Origin: Streptomyces daqingensis
Lineage (GTDB): Bacteria > Actinomycetota > Actinomycetes > Streptomycetales > Streptomycetaceae
Direction: 5' to 3'
DNA: 64,000 nt
NCBI RefSeq assembly: GCF_014645895.1
Contig: NZ_BMMP01000004.1
Span: 62,001-126,000 of the forward strand
Shown here: piece by piece, positions 1 through 9,718 of the stretch
How positions within the stretch are numbered: the stretch's first letter is position 1
Layout of the letters: the number at the start of each line of letters is the position of its first letter
Notes under the pieces: model-generated
What the model was told of the DNA's origin: nothing
The model's database searches: none
What the model saw: only the letters and a program-made list of their open reading frames with translations
Made by a program: the position numbers and the translations under genes

Positions 1-67
1 GTGACGGCTGTCCGGTGCAGGCAGGGGACGGAGCACCCCGACCGCGTCTGCACTCTAGAACGCCGGT

Positions 68-2668
68 TCAGGTTTCCAACACCGGTAGCAGCTCCGGCAG
101 GCGTCCGTCCGAGTCCATGGCCGCCCGCAGGCGCTCCTCGGGCACCTCCCCGTAGAGCGTCGTACGGGCACGGGCCGGGCGTCCCGCCGAATCCGCGATG
201 TCCGTGAGGTCCTTGATCGAGCGGTACGAGCCGTAGGACGACCCCGCCATCCGCGAGATCGTCTCCTCCATCAGGGTGCCGCCCAGGTCGTTCGCCCCGG
301 ACCGCAGCATCTCCGCCGCGCCCTCCGCGCCGAGCTTCACCCAGCTCGTCTGGATGTTGGGGATGTACGGGTGCAGCAGCAGCCGCGCCATCGCGGTGAC
401 GGCCCTGTTGTCGCGGGTGGTCGGGCCGGGGCGGGCGATGCCGGCCAGGTAGACCGGAGCGTTGGTGTGGATGAAGGGGAGCGTGACGAACTCGGTGAAC
501 CCCTCGACGCCCTTCTCCAGCGCCGAGCGCTGGATCTCCGCGAGCTTCCGCAGATGCCCCAGCCAGTGGCGGGGCTGGTCGACGTGCCCGTACATCATCG
601 TGGAGGACGAGCGGATTCCGAGCTCGTGCGCGGTCTCGACGACCTCGACCCACGTGGCCGCCGGCAGCTTCCCCTTGGTGAGGATCCAGCGGACCTCGTC
701 GTCGAGGATCTCCGCCGCGGTACCCGGGATCGAGCCGAGACCGGCGTCGCGGGCCTCGGTGAGCCAGTCCCGCACGGACAGCCCGGTACGGCTGGCGCCG
801 TTGACCACCTCCATCGGCGAGAAGGCGTGCACGTGCATGCCGGGCACGCGTTCCCGCACCGCGCGGGCGATGTCGAAGTAGGCGCTGCCCGGCAGGTCCG
901 GGTGGATGCCGCCCTGCATGCACACCTCGACGGCGCCCACGTCCCACGCCTGCTGCGCCCGGTCGGCGACCTGGTCCAGCGAGAGGGTGTAGGCGTCGGC
1001 GTCGGTGCGGCGCTGCGCGAAGGCGCAGAACCGGCAGCCCGTGTAGCAGACGTTGGTGAAGTTGATGTTGCGCGTGACGATGTACGTCACGTCGTCCCCC
1101 ACCACGTCGCGCCGGAGCTGGTCGGCGATGCCGCACAGCGCGTCGAGCGCGGGGCCGTCCGCGTGGAGCAGCGCGAGCGCCTCGTCGTCGGTGAGGCGGG
1201 TGGGGTCGTCGGCGGCGCGCGAGAGGGCGGCGCGGACGTCGGTGTCGATGCGCTGCGGTGCCATGCCGGGCTGTGCCGCCTCGCGCAGGCTCTCCCAGTC
1301 GCCGTAGACCTCGTCGAAGTCGTCGCGGCGGTCGGAGGTGCGCCCGTCGGTGTCGATGGTGCGGTGCAGGTCGGTGCGTCCGGAGGGGGCGAGGAACCCC
1401 TCGTCGGGCTCCTGCCAGGGCCGGCCCACCAGCGGGGCGTCCTCGCGGGCGAGTCCGGTCCCGGCCTCGGTCAGCGCCTCGACGTGGGGAAGCAGCCGGG
1501 GGTCGAGCCAGGGCTCTCCGCGCTTGACGAACTCCGGGTAGACCGGGAGACGTTCGCGCAGCGTGTAGCCGGACGCGGCGGTGCGGCGGGCGAGTTCGTC
1601 GATCTGCGGCCACGGGCGCTCGGGGTTGACGTGGTCCTTCGTGAGCGGGGAGACGCCGCCCCAGTCGTCGATGCCCGCGTCGATGAGCAGCGCGTACTCG
1701 CCGTCCACGAGGTTCGGCGGCGCCTGGATGCGGACCGACGGGCCCATGATGTGCCGCGCGACGGCGATGGCGGCCGCCAGCTCCTCCAGTTCGGCGTCCG
1801 GCATGCCGCGCATCGCCGTGTCGGGCTTGGCGCGGAAGTTCTGCATGATCAGTTCCTGGATGCCCTGGTACGCCCGCTGGACGCGCCGCAGCGCGAAGAG
1901 GGACTCGGCCCGCTCCTCGTACGTCTCGCCGATGCCGATCAGCAGGCCCGTGGTGAACGGCACGTTGGAGCGCCCCGCGTCCTCCAGGACACGCAGCCGT
2001 ACGGCGGGCTCCTTGTCGGGCGAACCGTGGTGCGGGCCGCCGGGTTCGCTCCACAGCCGCTCGGCGGTGGTCTCCAGCATCATGCCCATGGACGGCGAGA
2101 CGGGCTTGAGCCGCTGGAAGTCCGACCACGACAGCACCCCCGGGTTGAGGTGCGGCAGCAGACCCGTCTCCTCCAGTACGCGGATGGCCATGGCCCGCAC
2201 GTAGGAGAGGGTGTCGTCGTAGCCGTGCGACTCCAGCCATTCGCGGGCCTCGGGCCAGCGGTCCTCCGGCTTGTCGCCGAGCGTGAACAGGGCTTCCTTG
2301 CAGCCCGTTTCGGCGCCGCGGCGGGCGATGTCGAGGACCTCGTCGGGCGAGAGGAACATGCCGTGGCCGTCGCGGCGCAGCTTTCCGGGGACGGTGACGA
2401 AGGTGCAGTAGTGGCACTTGTCCCGGCACAGCCGCGTGAGCGGGATGAAGACGCCGCGCGAGTACGTGATCACGCCGGGACGTCCTGCCGCCTCCAGCCC
2501 GGCGTCTCGCACCCGGGCAGCGGACTTCGCGAGTTCCGCGAGGTCCGCTCCCCGCGCCTGGAGCAGCACGGCCGCTTCGACGGTGTCGAGCGTCACCCCG
2601 TCGCGGGCGCGGCGGAGGGCACGCCGCATGGCGTTGGCGGTGGGGGCTGCCTGCGCGCTCGAAGTCAT
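68..2668 (-). CDS. fbiC: Bifunctional FO synthase FbiC (CofG-CofH fusion)
   Basis: Makes 7,8-didemethyl-8-hydroxy-5-deazariboflavin (FO), the chromophore of coenzyme F420, from tyrosine and the flavin intermediate 5-amino-6-ribitylaminouracil. The 866-residue protein has two radical SAM halves. The N-terminal CofG-like half carries CRDKCHYC (Cys81, Cys85, Cys88). The C-terminal CofH-like half carries CYTGCRFC near residue 543. Each triad should hold a 4Fe-4S cluster. The length and two-cluster order match actinobacterial FbiC, whereas archaea split the halves. The ATG start lies before a plausible MTSSAQ N-terminus and the stop is 68 bases from the window edge. It reads away from the next gene, so the roughly 150-bp gap at 2669-2822 should hold both promoters. 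F420 serves redox enzymes of secondary metabolism. Assignment is firm. Confidence 0.97.
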   Translation of the reverse strand: MTSSAQAAPTANAMRRALRRARDGVTLDTVEAAVLLQARGADLAELAKSAARVRDAGLEAAGRPGVITYSRGVFIPLTRLCRDKCHYCTFVTVPGKLRRDGHGMFLSPDEVLDIARRGAETGCKEALFTLGDKPEDRWPEAREWLESHGYDDTLSYVRAMAIRVLEETGLLPHLNPGVLSWSDFQRLKPVSPSMGMMLETTAERLWSEPGGPHHGSPDKEPAVRLRVLEDAGRSNVPFTTGLLIGIGETYEERAESLFALRRVQRAYQGIQELIMQNFRAKPDTAMRGMPDAELEELAAAIAVARHIMGPSVRIQAPPNLVDGEYALLIDAGIDDWGGVSPLTKDHVNPERPWPQIDELARRTAASGYTLRERLPVYPEFVKRGEPWLDPRLLPHVEALTEAGTGLAREDAPLVGRPWQEPDEGFLAPSGRTDLHRTIDTDGRTSDRRDDFDEVYGDWESLREAAQPGMAPQRIDTDVRAALSRAADDPTRLTDDEALALLHADGPALDALCGIADQLRRDVVGDDVTYIVTRNINFTNVCYTGCRFCAFAQRRTDADAYTLSLDQVADRAQQAWDVGAVEVCMQGGIHPDLPGSAYFDIARAVRERVPGMHVHAFSPMEVVNGASRTGLSVRDWLTEARDAGLGSIPGTAAEILDDEVRWILTKGKLPAATWVEVVETAHELGIRSSSTMMYGHVDQPRHWLGHLRKLAEIQRSALEKGVEGFTEFVTLPFIHTNAPVYLAGIARPGPTTRDNRAVTAMARLLLHPYIPNIQTSWVKLGAEGAAEMLRSGANDLGGTLMEETISRMAGSSYGSYRSIKDLTDIADSAGRPARARTTLYGEVPEERLRAAMDSDGRLPELLPVLET

Positions 2669-2822
2669 GGACCGAGCATACGAGCGGGTCCGATCACGGC
2701 TCCGGACCGGCCGCTGCGGGCTATCTCACACTGCCGCAGCGATCAGACCGCGCGGCGAACTGTTGTCCGCCATTCGGGTCCCTGCCATGCTGACCCGCGC
2801 ATCGACAACCACGGGGGAAAGC

Positions 2823-3455
2823 ATGCGCGTTGGCATATCGGCGTTGCTGTTGTGCACCTTGCTCGCGGGATCGGCGGGGACCGCGTACGCCGCCGCGGAC
2901 TCGGCTCCGGTGCGGGCCGGGCGTTCCGCCGGCTCGGACGGCTCGACGGCGCACGGCCGCACTGACGGCGGGGTCCGGGTCGCGGCGGCGCCGGGGCGGG
3001 CGTCCGGCGGGGTCAGCAGCGGAGGGAGCAGGAGCGGCGGCGTCAGCACCAGCTCCAGTTCGACGTCCAGCAGCGGCGGCCTCAGCTCCAGCTCCAGTTC
3101 GACCTCGAGCAGCGGCGGCCTCAGCTCCAGCTCCACGTCGAGCACCGGCTCCAGCAGCGGCAGCACGAGCGGGACGGTCAGCAGCAGCGGAGGCGTCAGC
3201 AAGACGTCCGGCGGCAAGACCACGAGCGGGTCCGGCACCAGCGGATCGGTCAGCAGCACCGGGGGTGTGAGCAAGACCTCCGGAGGCAAGGGCACGAGCG
3301 GAGCGGTGACCACCACGGTCGGCCACAACTCGACGGCCGGGACGAGCAGTTCGAGCAGCAGCGGCAAGAAGCTGTGGTGGCTGTGGCTGCTCGCGCCGCT
3401 GACTCTGATCCTGATCGTCGTCGCCCTGATCAAGAGCAACGCGAACAGGCGGTGA
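2823..3455 (+). CDS. Secreted Ser/Gly-rich surface protein with C-terminal membrane anchor
   Basis: Function not recognised. The 210-residue product starts with a clear signal peptide (MRVGISALLLCTLLAGSAGTAYA). A low-complexity stalk of repeated Ser runs, SSGG and KTSGG units fills roughly residues 55-175. It ends with a hydrophobic helix (KKLWWLWLLAPLTL and following) and a short basic tail ending NANRR. The order resembles a sortase-type wall protein, but I see no LPxTG-like pentapeptide, so it may simply be held in the membrane with the Ser/Gly stalk outside. The ATG at 2823 was chosen because it begins the signal peptide and follows GGGGGAAAGC. Stalk repeats are imperfect at DNA level (AGC/TCC-rich), so copy number probably varies between strains. 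Confidence 0.72.
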   Translation: MRVGISALLLCTLLAGSAGTAYAAADSAPVRAGRSAGSDGSTAHGRTDGGVRVAAAPGRASGGVSSGGSRSGGVSTSSSSTSSSGGLSSSSSSTSSSGGLSSSSTSSTGSSSGSTSGTVSSSGGVSKTSGGKTTSGSGTSGSVSSTGGVSKTSGGKGTSGAVTTTVGHNSTAGTSSSSSSGKKLWWLWLLAPLTLILIVVALIKSNANRR

Positions 3456-3546
3456 GCACCGTCGCCGGCCGGACGGCGGGCGGAGGCGAACGGCGGCGCG
3501 CCGCCCGGCGGGCCCGCTGACCGCGGGCCGCGCCGGGGGCGGCGGA

Positions 3547-4404
3547 TCAGACCTTGTCGGCCGCGATCAGCAGGTACTGGAAGCTGCCGTCCTTGTACGC
3601 CTCCAGGAACGCCTTCTCGATGCCGGTGGCCAGGGGTGACCGGGCACGCAGCTCCCAGTACGGGATGGTGGCCTCGGTGAGGTCGACGACGCTGACGGGG
3701 ACGAGGCGGTTGGCCGCCATCTCCTTGAAGTACCTGCTGCGCGGATGGATGCTGCAGATGTAGTGGGCGTTGATCTCGCTCACTGCCCGGGACGGCAGCC
3801 CGTAGGCGTCGTTGTAGCAGCCGGTGATGGTGACGTAGCGGCCGCCGTGCGCCAGGAGCCTGGCGTACTCGGGGAAGAGCAGCGACAGGTCCACGTACAT
3901 GGTGCTCTCGTTGTTCCAGATCGCCTGGAAGGCGCCGCTCTCGAAGCCGGTGTCGAGCATGTTCCTGAGGTGGAAGCGGACCTTGTCCTCCACACCGCGC
4001 TCCCTGGCCTGGCCGTTGGCGAACTCGACCTGGGTCTCGGAGATGGAGACCCCGTCCACGCGGCAGCCGAAGCGGCTGTGGGCGACGAAGCTGCTGCCGC
4101 CGCGGCCCGAGCCGGAGTCCATCACCCGGTCCTCGGGAGTGAGGTCGCCGAGGTGGGTCATCAGCAGGTCGGCCTGCGCGCACTCGAGGCGGTGGAGCTC
4201 GGCCGTGAGGCGTTCCTGGCGGGTCTCCTCCGGGCCTTCCAGGACCGACCAGTCGGCCTCCCCGACGCCGTAGTGGTGGTGGTAGATGCCGTCGACCTCG
4301 CCCAGCCTGAGGTTGACGGGGTTCTTCTCCTCGTTCCAGTAGTTCGCCACGGACTTCTGGTAGAGGCTGCGCAGGGGGTGGGTGGCGGCGCCCTGGACCG
4401 TCAT
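3547..4404 (-). CDS. Geranyl diphosphate 2-C-methyltransferase (2-MIB pathway)
   Basis: Transfers a methyl group from S-adenosylmethionine to C2 of geranyl diphosphate, giving 2-methylgeranyl diphosphate, the substrate of the neighbouring cyclase. The SAM-binding motif I is VMDSGSGRGGSS near residue 94. The family-typical acidic and aromatic stretches GEVDGIYHHHYGVGEADW and IWNNESTMYVDL are present. At 285 residues it is the usual length. The start is the ATG at 4404, six bases behind CAGGAG; an in-frame GTG at 4422 would add six residues with no better signal. It is the last gene of the leftward encapsulin-cyclase-methyltransferase group, 237 bp behind the cyclase, an unusually wide gap for this operon that contains a heptamer array. 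Confidence 0.95.
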   Translation of the reverse strand: MTVQGAATHPLRSLYQKSVANYWNEEKNPVNLRLGEVDGIYHHHYGVGEADWSVLEGPEETRQERLTAELHRLECAQADLLMTHLGDLTPEDRVMDSGSGRGGSSFVAHSRFGCRVDGVSISETQVEFANGQARERGVEDKVRFHLRNMLDTGFESGAFQAIWNNESTMYVDLSLLFPEYARLLAHGGRYVTITGCYNDAYGLPSRAVSEINAHYICSIHPRSRYFKEMAANRLVPVSVVDLTEATIPYWELRARSPLATGIEKAFLEAYKDGSFQYLLIAADKV

Positions 4405-4504
4405 GGACTTCTCCTGATTCACAGTGTCGGCAAATGCGTTCAGTCGGCGTTGCGGGTGGTGCGGTGGTACGGATTCGTATGACGGCAGCCGGGATCGGCC
4501 GGCG

Positions 4505-4573
4505 TCGCGGATCGCGGATCGCGGATCGCGGATCGCGGATCGCGGATCGCGGATCGCGGATCGCGGATCGCGG
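4505..4573. repeat. Heptamer tandem array (TCGCGGA x9)
   Basis: Nine perfect tandem copies of TCGCGGA (4505-4567) plus six bases of a tenth fill the gap between the 2-MIB cyclase stop and the methyltransferase start. The unit contains CGATCCGCG-type self-complementary stretches on the opposite strand, so the transcript could fold. A shorter TTACCGGG duplication follows at about 4610-4626. A seven-base period would shift the frame if translated; I see no credible gene here. Slippage and strain variation are expected. Confidence 0.95.
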
Positions 4574-4641
4574 CGGACGGTTACGGGGTCGGGGTGCTGG
4601 GTTGCCGAGTTACCGGGTTACCGGGTTTCTCGGTTACTGGC

Positions 4642-5925
4642 TCAGCTTTGGTTCTGGTAACGGGCGCTGGTGGCGTGCCACTCCTTGCTCCCGCCCATCC
4701 ACGCCCACAGACCGGCCAGGTAGCGCCGCAGCTGCGGTGAGCCCGTCGCCGCGAGCACCGCGCAGTCGGCCTCGACGGTGTGCATGAGCTCGTCGTGAAT
4801 GGCGGCCGTGCGGTCGACGGCCTCCTGGAGGGAGCAGCCGTCCTCTGCCGCGATGAGGTTGGGCAGGTTGGTGTCGCCGGGGTCCTCCTTGGCCATCGAA
4901 TAGACGTCGTTGAGCAGGACGTTGGCCATGCCCGCGTAGAGGTAGGTGCGGCGCACGGTGGGGTCTGCGAACTCGTGGGCGGGCAGCTCGTAGCCCCCGA
5001 CGGGGTCGATCAGCACCATGCAGGGGTAGAAGGCGTTCTCGTACCGGTGCAGCAGGTACTCCCACACGGCCGGCCTGCGCCCGTTGGTGCGCCACTCGGC
5101 CTCCTGCCCGTACCCGACGAACATGACGGCGAGTTCGTGGCGCAGGCGCGCCATCTGGGTCGTGCTCGCGATCTGCGACAGATGGCCGAGGCTGGACCGG
5201 AAGGCCCGCAGGACGGGCTGGCGCGCGACCAGCTCCTCGAACTGCGCGAGGTAGCGGGCCGGGAGCCGCACGGGGTCGATCACCGCGTGCGTCATCGCGA
5301 GGCGCGAGCCGAGGAGTTCGGGCTCCGTCTCCTCTCCCTCGTCGACCCAGTGGTCGTCCACTGACCACTCCGAGAGTCCGCAGCGGGCCGCGGCGAGCAG
5401 CCGGTCGGGATCGTCGCAGTCCGGGTGGGCGAGCATGAAGAGGCGGCCGAACTGGTGGGAGCGCAGGCGTTCCAGACGCCCGCTGAAGATGCCGATCTCC
5501 TCCGCCCATTCGACGAGGCGGTCGTTCACCTCCTCTCCGAGAGCGGGGTCGTCGCGGACCGCGTCGGGGCAGTACAGGGCGGGGGTGCGCACCGCCGGCT
5601 CCCCACCGGGCGGCGGGACGCGGGGCGCAGGAGGACCGCCGTCGCCCGTACGTCCCGGCTCCGCGACGGCGCGGGCTGCGGCCCCCTCCCCCGGCGGAGC
5701 CGCGGAGAGCGCTGCGGAACGGAACGCGCGGGCGGCGGCCGTACCGAGGCCCGTCGGCCCGGACAGCAGACGTCCGAGTGCCGCGCCCGGGGACGGCTGG
5801 GACGGGCCGGGCGCGCCCGCCGCGGGCACGGCGGGTGCCGGCGGCCCGGGTGGGGCCGGCGGGCGGGCGGGCTGCGGCCCGCTCCCCGGCCAGGGGGGCA
5901 GGCCGGCTCCACTGGTTCGCGTCAT
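4642..5925 (-). CDS. 2-Methylisoborneol synthase (terpene cyclase, probable encapsulin cargo)
   Basis: Class I terpene cyclase that converts 2-methylgeranyl diphosphate to 2-methylisoborneol, the musty soil odorant. The Mg-binding acidic motif is DDHWVDEGEE at residues 190-199. The NSE triad is NDVYSMAKE at 339-347. Both sit at the expected spacing in a 427-residue protein. Residues 1 to about 112 are a Pro/Gly/Ala-rich disordered extension. From published work on family 2B encapsulins, this extension is the region that targets the enzyme into the shell. The ATG at 5925 follows GGAAAGG on the coding strand; upstream in-frame codons would add only low-complexity arginine-rich sequence. It lies between the shell gene (264-bp gap) and the methyltransferase. 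Confidence 0.95.
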   Translation of the reverse strand: MTRTSGAGLPPWPGSGPQPARPPAPPGPPAPAVPAAGAPGPSQPSPGAALGRLLSGPTGLGTAAARAFRSAALSAAPPGEGAAARAVAEPGRTGDGGPPAPRVPPPGGEPAVRTPALYCPDAVRDDPALGEEVNDRLVEWAEEIGIFSGRLERLRSHQFGRLFMLAHPDCDDPDRLLAAARCGLSEWSVDDHWVDEGEETEPELLGSRLAMTHAVIDPVRLPARYLAQFEELVARQPVLRAFRSSLGHLSQIASTTQMARLRHELAVMFVGYGQEAEWRTNGRRPAVWEYLLHRYENAFYPCMVLIDPVGGYELPAHEFADPTVRRTYLYAGMANVLLNDVYSMAKEDPGDTNLPNLIAAEDGCSLQEAVDRTAAIHDELMHTVEADCAVLAATGSPQLRRYLAGLWAWMGGSKEWHATSARYQNQS

Positions 5926-6189
5926 GCGTGAAGTGCCTTTCCAGTAGGACGAGTTCGCGCGCTTGCGGCGGCCTGGCACACACGGCCGGGGGCGCGTGCG
6001 GGCACGTGGAATCGGTTCGCGCATGCGGACGGTGCGTGCCGTACGTGGCGGCCGGCGCGGGGCCGGGACGGGCGGAGGAACGTGCGCCGCACCCCGGCGG
6101 ATCAGCGCGTCCGCCGCTCCGCCGGGACGGCTGGCCCGGTCCGGCACGTCCGCCGCAGCCGGCGTGTACGCGCCGCCGCCCGGCTCCCG

Positions 6190-7602
6190 TCAGCTCCAGC
6201 GGCCGACTTCGACGTTCTCCAGGACGCCGAGCGCGTCGGGCACGAGGATCGCCGCCGAGTAGTAGGCGGTGACGAGGTAGGAGATGATCGCCTGCTCGTC
6301 GATGCCCATGAAGCGCACCGACAGGCTCGGTTCGATCTCGTCCGGGATGCCCGACTGCCGCAGCCCGATCACGCCCTGGTCGTCCTCCCCCGTACGCATG
6401 CACATGATCGACGTGGTACGGGACTCGCTGATCGGGATCTTCCCGCACGGATAGATCGGCACCCCGCGCCAGGCGGGTACGCGGTGGCCGCCGTTGTCCA
6501 CGGACTCCAGCGACAGCCCGCGCTTGTTGCACTCGCGGCCGAACGCGGCGATGGCGCGCGGATGGGCGAGGAAGAACTTGTTGCCGCGCCGCCGCGAGAG
6601 GAGCTCGTCCATGTCGTCCGGGCTGGGCACGCCGTCGTGGGGCTGAAGGCGCTGGCCGAAGTCGCAGTTGCTGAGCAGCCCGAACTCCGGGTTGTTGACG
6701 AGCTCGTGCTCCTGCCGCTCGCGCAGCGCCTCCAGCGTGAGGCGGAGCTGCTGCTCGGTCTGGTTCATCGGCTCGTTGTAGAGGTCCGCGACGCGGCTGT
6801 GGACCTTGAGGACCGTCTGCGCGACGGAGAGTTCGTACTCGCGCGGCATCGGCTCGTAGTCGACGAAGGTGTGCGGGATGACCGGCTCGCCCGAGTGCCC
6901 GGCCGAAAGGTCGATCGCCGCCTCGCCGTACTTGTTGGTGCGCTGCTCGGGCAGCGAGGCGACCCTGTCCAGGTGGCCGCGGAGCCCCCGGGCGCGCACC
7001 GCGAGGTTGTCGACGTCCCCCTTGGAGAGCACGAGCATGGTGCAGGCGGTGCTGGCGCGGAACGTGCACTCCCACGTCGGTTCGGTCTCGGTCAGGCACT
7101 GCTCGCCGAAGTAGGCGCCGTCGGCGAGGAAGCCGAGCACCTGGTCCCCGCCGTACGGCCCGGTGCCGACCTTGTCGACGCGGCCGTGCGCCAGCAGGAA
7201 GACGCGGTCCTTGGCGTCCCCGGCGCGGGCCAGCACGGTGCCCGGCTCGCAGTCCACCCGCTCGCAGCGCTCGGCGAGCTGACCCAGCACCGACTCGTCG
7301 CCGTAGCCGCTGAGCGCCGGCAGTTCGCCCAGCTCGGCCGGGATGACCGACACCTCCCCGCCGGTCTGCACGAACGTCAGCCGTCCGTCGCCGACGGCGT
7401 AGCTCAGCCGCCGGTTCACCCGGTAGGTACCGCCCTTCACGTCCACCCACGGCAGCATCCGCAGCAGCCAGCGGGAGGAGGTCTCCTGCATCTGCGGAAC
7501 GGACTTCGCAGTCGTCGACAGGTTCCGCGCCGCGGAGGCCGCCAGACTCTGCTGCGCGGACGCCTGCCCCTGCACGTCTTCCTGGCCGGCTTCAACAGTC
7601 AT
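6190..7602 (-). CDS. eshA: Family 2B encapsulin shell protein with cyclic-nucleotide-binding domain (EshA type)
   Basis: Predicted HK97-fold capsid protomer that assembles the compartment around the 2-MIB cyclase. The 470-residue length matches EshA proteins. The shell-type C-terminal half starts near residue 220 and includes [32 protein letters not shown] and [18 protein letters not shown] segments. A cyclic-nucleotide-binding domain occupies about 105-215, with FGEQCL and FRAST marking the phosphate-binding cassette. EshA was first described in S. griseus as a cAMP-binding morphogenesis protein and was later recognised as a family 2B encapsulin that packages 2-MIB synthase. The ATG at 7602 follows AGGGAGGG; a start further upstream (7668) lacks such a site. 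The linkage to cyclase and methyltransferase makes the assignment strong. Which nucleotide binds, and what it does, cannot be read here. Confidence 0.93.
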   Translation of the reverse strand: MTVEAGQEDVQGQASAQQSLAASAARNLSTTAKSVPQMQETSSRWLLRMLPWVDVKGGTYRVNRRLSYAVGDGRLTFVQTGGEVSVIPAELGELPALSGYGDESVLGQLAERCERVDCEPGTVLARAGDAKDRVFLLAHGRVDKVGTGPYGGDQVLGFLADGAYFGEQCLTETEPTWECTFRASTACTMLVLSKGDVDNLAVRARGLRGHLDRVASLPEQRTNKYGEAAIDLSAGHSGEPVIPHTFVDYEPMPREYELSVAQTVLKVHSRVADLYNEPMNQTEQQLRLTLEALRERQEHELVNNPEFGLLSNCDFGQRLQPHDGVPSPDDMDELLSRRRGNKFFLAHPRAIAAFGRECNKRGLSLESVDNGGHRVPAWRGVPIYPCGKIPISESRTTSIMCMRTGEDDQGVIGLRQSGIPDEIEPSLSVRFMGIDEQAIISYLVTAYYSAAILVPDALGVLENVEVGRWS

Positions 7603-7956
7603 AGGTGTTCTCAGCCCTCCCTGTAGATGTGCACCACTCTCCTTTCGGATGACTTCACCTGTCATCACACGAAAGAAGGCGAATGATGCTTCCCGGTCCG
7701 GGGTAGCGGGCGTGCCGTGTCGTTTCTTCGCACAGAGGTCCCCACGAAGCGGTGTGCTCCGGCGCGTCCGGGACGCGTGCTCACGCCGTCGTCGCGGCCC
7801 TACGGCGCACTCCAGGGAGGGCGCGCCGCCGGCGGGACGTCGTCCACAGGGGTTCCCCCGCCCGCCTCCTCCGCGTAGAACGGTGACTCGTGGCGCCCGG
7901 GTGGCGGGCGTGGCTTCCGTGGCGCAGTCGGTGACGTTCTCAGTGGGGGGCGGGGC
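7603..7956. other. Divergent promoter region between encapsulin operon and PHP hydrolase
   Basis: A 354-bp stretch without a supportable gene. It must hold the promoter of the leftward encapsulin/2-MIB operon and that of the rightward hydrolase. The left part (about 7650-7740) is less GC-rich than the surroundings. Apart from the inverted repeat at 7648-7666, nothing specific was recognised. Confidence 0.6.
7648..7666. promoter_or_regulatory. Inverted repeat upstream of encapsulin gene (operator candidate)
   Basis: GATGAC (7648-7653) and GTCATC (7661-7666) flank seven bases, about 46-64 bp upstream of the shell protein start. Position and symmetry suit a regulator site, possibly of the CRP or GntR kind, but six-base arms are weak evidence. 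Confidence 0.35.
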
Positions 7957-9462
7957 ATGACCCGTATGGACAGGCGTGACGTACTCAGGATGTCGGCCGG
8001 CGTGTCAGCGGCGGGCGCGTTCACACTGAGCAGCGTGAACTTCGCGCACGCAGCCGACGGTTCGGAGGCGAGCCGCACGGTCCGCGGCCGCTTCGAGACC
8101 GGCGCGGCCGACTTCGTGTACCTGCCCGTCGAAATCCCCTCCGGCGTCCGCGAGATCGAGGTCTCCTACTCCTACGACAAGCCGGAGGTGCCTGAGGGCA
8201 CCCAGGGGAACGCCCTGGACATCGGCATGTTCGACGAGCGGGGCACCGCCCTCGGCGGCCGGGGCTTCCGCGGCTGGTCGGGCGGCGCGCGCGACCGCTT
8301 CACGATCAGCGCGGAGAAGGCGACGCCCGGCTACGTGGCAGGCCCCGTTCGCGCGGGCACCTGGCACGTCGTGCTCGGCCCGTACACGGTCGCGCCGCAG
8401 GGCATGTCGTACGAGGTCACCATCACGCTGCGCCACGGCGAGCAGGGCGAGACCCCGCGGCCGGTCCATCCGCCGGAGCGGGCCAAGGGCCGCGGCAGGG
8501 CCTGGTACCGGGGCGACTGCCACCTCCACACCGTGCACTCCGACGGCAAGCGCACCCCCGCGGAGACGGCCGCGGCGGCCCGCGCCGCGGGGCTGGACTT
8601 CATCACCACCACGGAGCACAACACGACGTCGGGCCACGGCGCCTGGGAGGGCCTGTGGGACGAGGACTTCCTGATCCTCTGCGGCGAGGAGGTCACCACC
8701 CGCAACGGGCACCTTCTCGCCCTCGGCACCGACCCGGGCACGTTCGTCGACTGGCGCTACCGGGCCCGTGACGGCGTCTTCTCCCGCTACGCGCGCCGCA
8801 TCCGCCGCGCCGGCGGCCTCGTCGTACCGGCCCACCCCAACTGCCCGTTCGTCGGCTGCCAGTGGAAGTTCGGGTACGAGGACGCGGACGCCGTCGAGGT
8901 GTGGAACGGACCGTGGACGCCGGACGACGAACTCGCCGTCGCCGCCTGGGACAACATGCTCACGGCGCCGCCCGCGCCGGGTCGCTGGCTTCCCGCGATC
9001 GGCAACAGCGACGCCCACGCCGAACCCCAGAAGGTGGGCCTGCCGCACACAGTGGTCCACGCGGAGGAGCTGTCCAGGCCGGCCCTGCTGGAGGCCGTGC
9101 GCGAAGGCCGCAGCTATCTCGCCGAGTCCTCTGAGATATCGCTCACGTTCGAGGCGACCGGCCCGCGCGGCGAGCACGCCGGCATAGGCGGGCGGCTGGC
9201 GGTGTCTCCGGACGCGGAGGTCTCGGTCCGGCTGAAGGTGGCGGGCGCGCCGGCGGGTGCCACCGCCCGCTTCATGACGGACGAGGGTGAGATGTACTCG
9301 GCCGCCGTCTCCTCCGAGCCGCTGGAGTGGCGTACGACGGCCTCGCTGGCGGCGTACGTACGGGCGGAAGTCCGCCACGCCCCGCCGGTCGGATCGCCCC
9401 CCGAGATGCCGGGCGCGATGGCGGCGATGACGAACCCCCTGTGGCTCGGACGCAAGGGCTGA
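7957..9462 (+). CDS. Tat-exported CehA/McbA-type PHP-domain metallohydrolase
   Basis: Predicted secreted metal-dependent phosphoesterase or hydrolase; the substrate is unknown. The N-terminus [17 protein letters not shown] followed by AHA is a twin-arginine signal. A beta-rich region of about 150 residues follows, then the PHP domain begins near residue 190. Metal-ligand motifs are [24 protein letters not shown] and GNSDAH. These fit the CehA/McbA branch, named after a carbaryl hydrolase, but most relatives are uncharacterised. At 501 residues it is of normal length for this group. The ATG at 7957 follows a G-rich stretch; ATG 7966 is a possible alternative that keeps the Tat signal. It is divergent from the encapsulin operon, and nothing in the sequence shows that it takes part in 2-MIB biosynthesis. 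Confidence 0.82.
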   Translation: MTRMDRRDVLRMSAGVSAAGAFTLSSVNFAHAADGSEASRTVRGRFETGAADFVYLPVEIPSGVREIEVSYSYDKPEVPEGTQGNALDIGMFDERGTALGGRGFRGWSGGARDRFTISAEKATPGYVAGPVRAGTWHVVLGPYTVAPQGMSYEVTITLRHGEQGETPRPVHPPERAKGRGRAWYRGDCHLHTVHSDGKRTPAETAAAARAAGLDFITTTEHNTTSGHGAWEGLWDEDFLILCGEEVTTRNGHLLALGTDPGTFVDWRYRARDGVFSRYARRIRRAGGLVVPAHPNCPFVGCQWKFGYEDADAVEVWNGPWTPDDELAVAAWDNMLTAPPAPGRWLPAIGNSDAHAEPQKVGLPHTVVHAEELSRPALLEAVREGRSYLAESSEISLTFEATGPRGEHAGIGGRLAVSPDAEVSVRLKVAGAPAGATARFMTDEGEMYSAAVSSEPLEWRTTASLAAYVRAEVRHAPPVGSPPEMPGAMAAMTNPLWLGRKG

Positions 9463-9718
9463 CGTACCGTCAGAGGCCGGCCCCGCAGTTGGCTTCGCCC
9501 GGCACCCCGGGGCGTCCGGGGAGTGAACTGCGTGCTCCAGCAGGAGAGTTGACGCTCGGGTTACGTGCGCACGCACCAGAAGGGTGCGCATACCACCTAT
9601 GTATCCTGCGTGACCGTGTGGGTTCGCCGGGTGAGGGGTCCCCCGACGGTTGCGGCTGTCGCTCTGCCCGCGTGCGTCAACTCGCCGTACAACGCAATCC
9701 AGCCGACCAAGGACACCG

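Noticed and set aside
371..2965. 864-codon open frame opposite fbiC and further long antisense frames (for example opposite afsK, conservon and carboxylase genes)
   Set aside because: Mirror frames of real high-GC genes; products lack domains, and starts and ribosome sites are absent or accidental.
4505..4573. CRISPR-like array
   Set aside because: Units are seven bases without spacers; a simple tandem repeat.
7649..7960. 103-codon rightward frame in the encapsulin/PHP gap
   Set aside because: Arg/Pro-rich nonsense overlapping promoter DNA, with no ribosome site.
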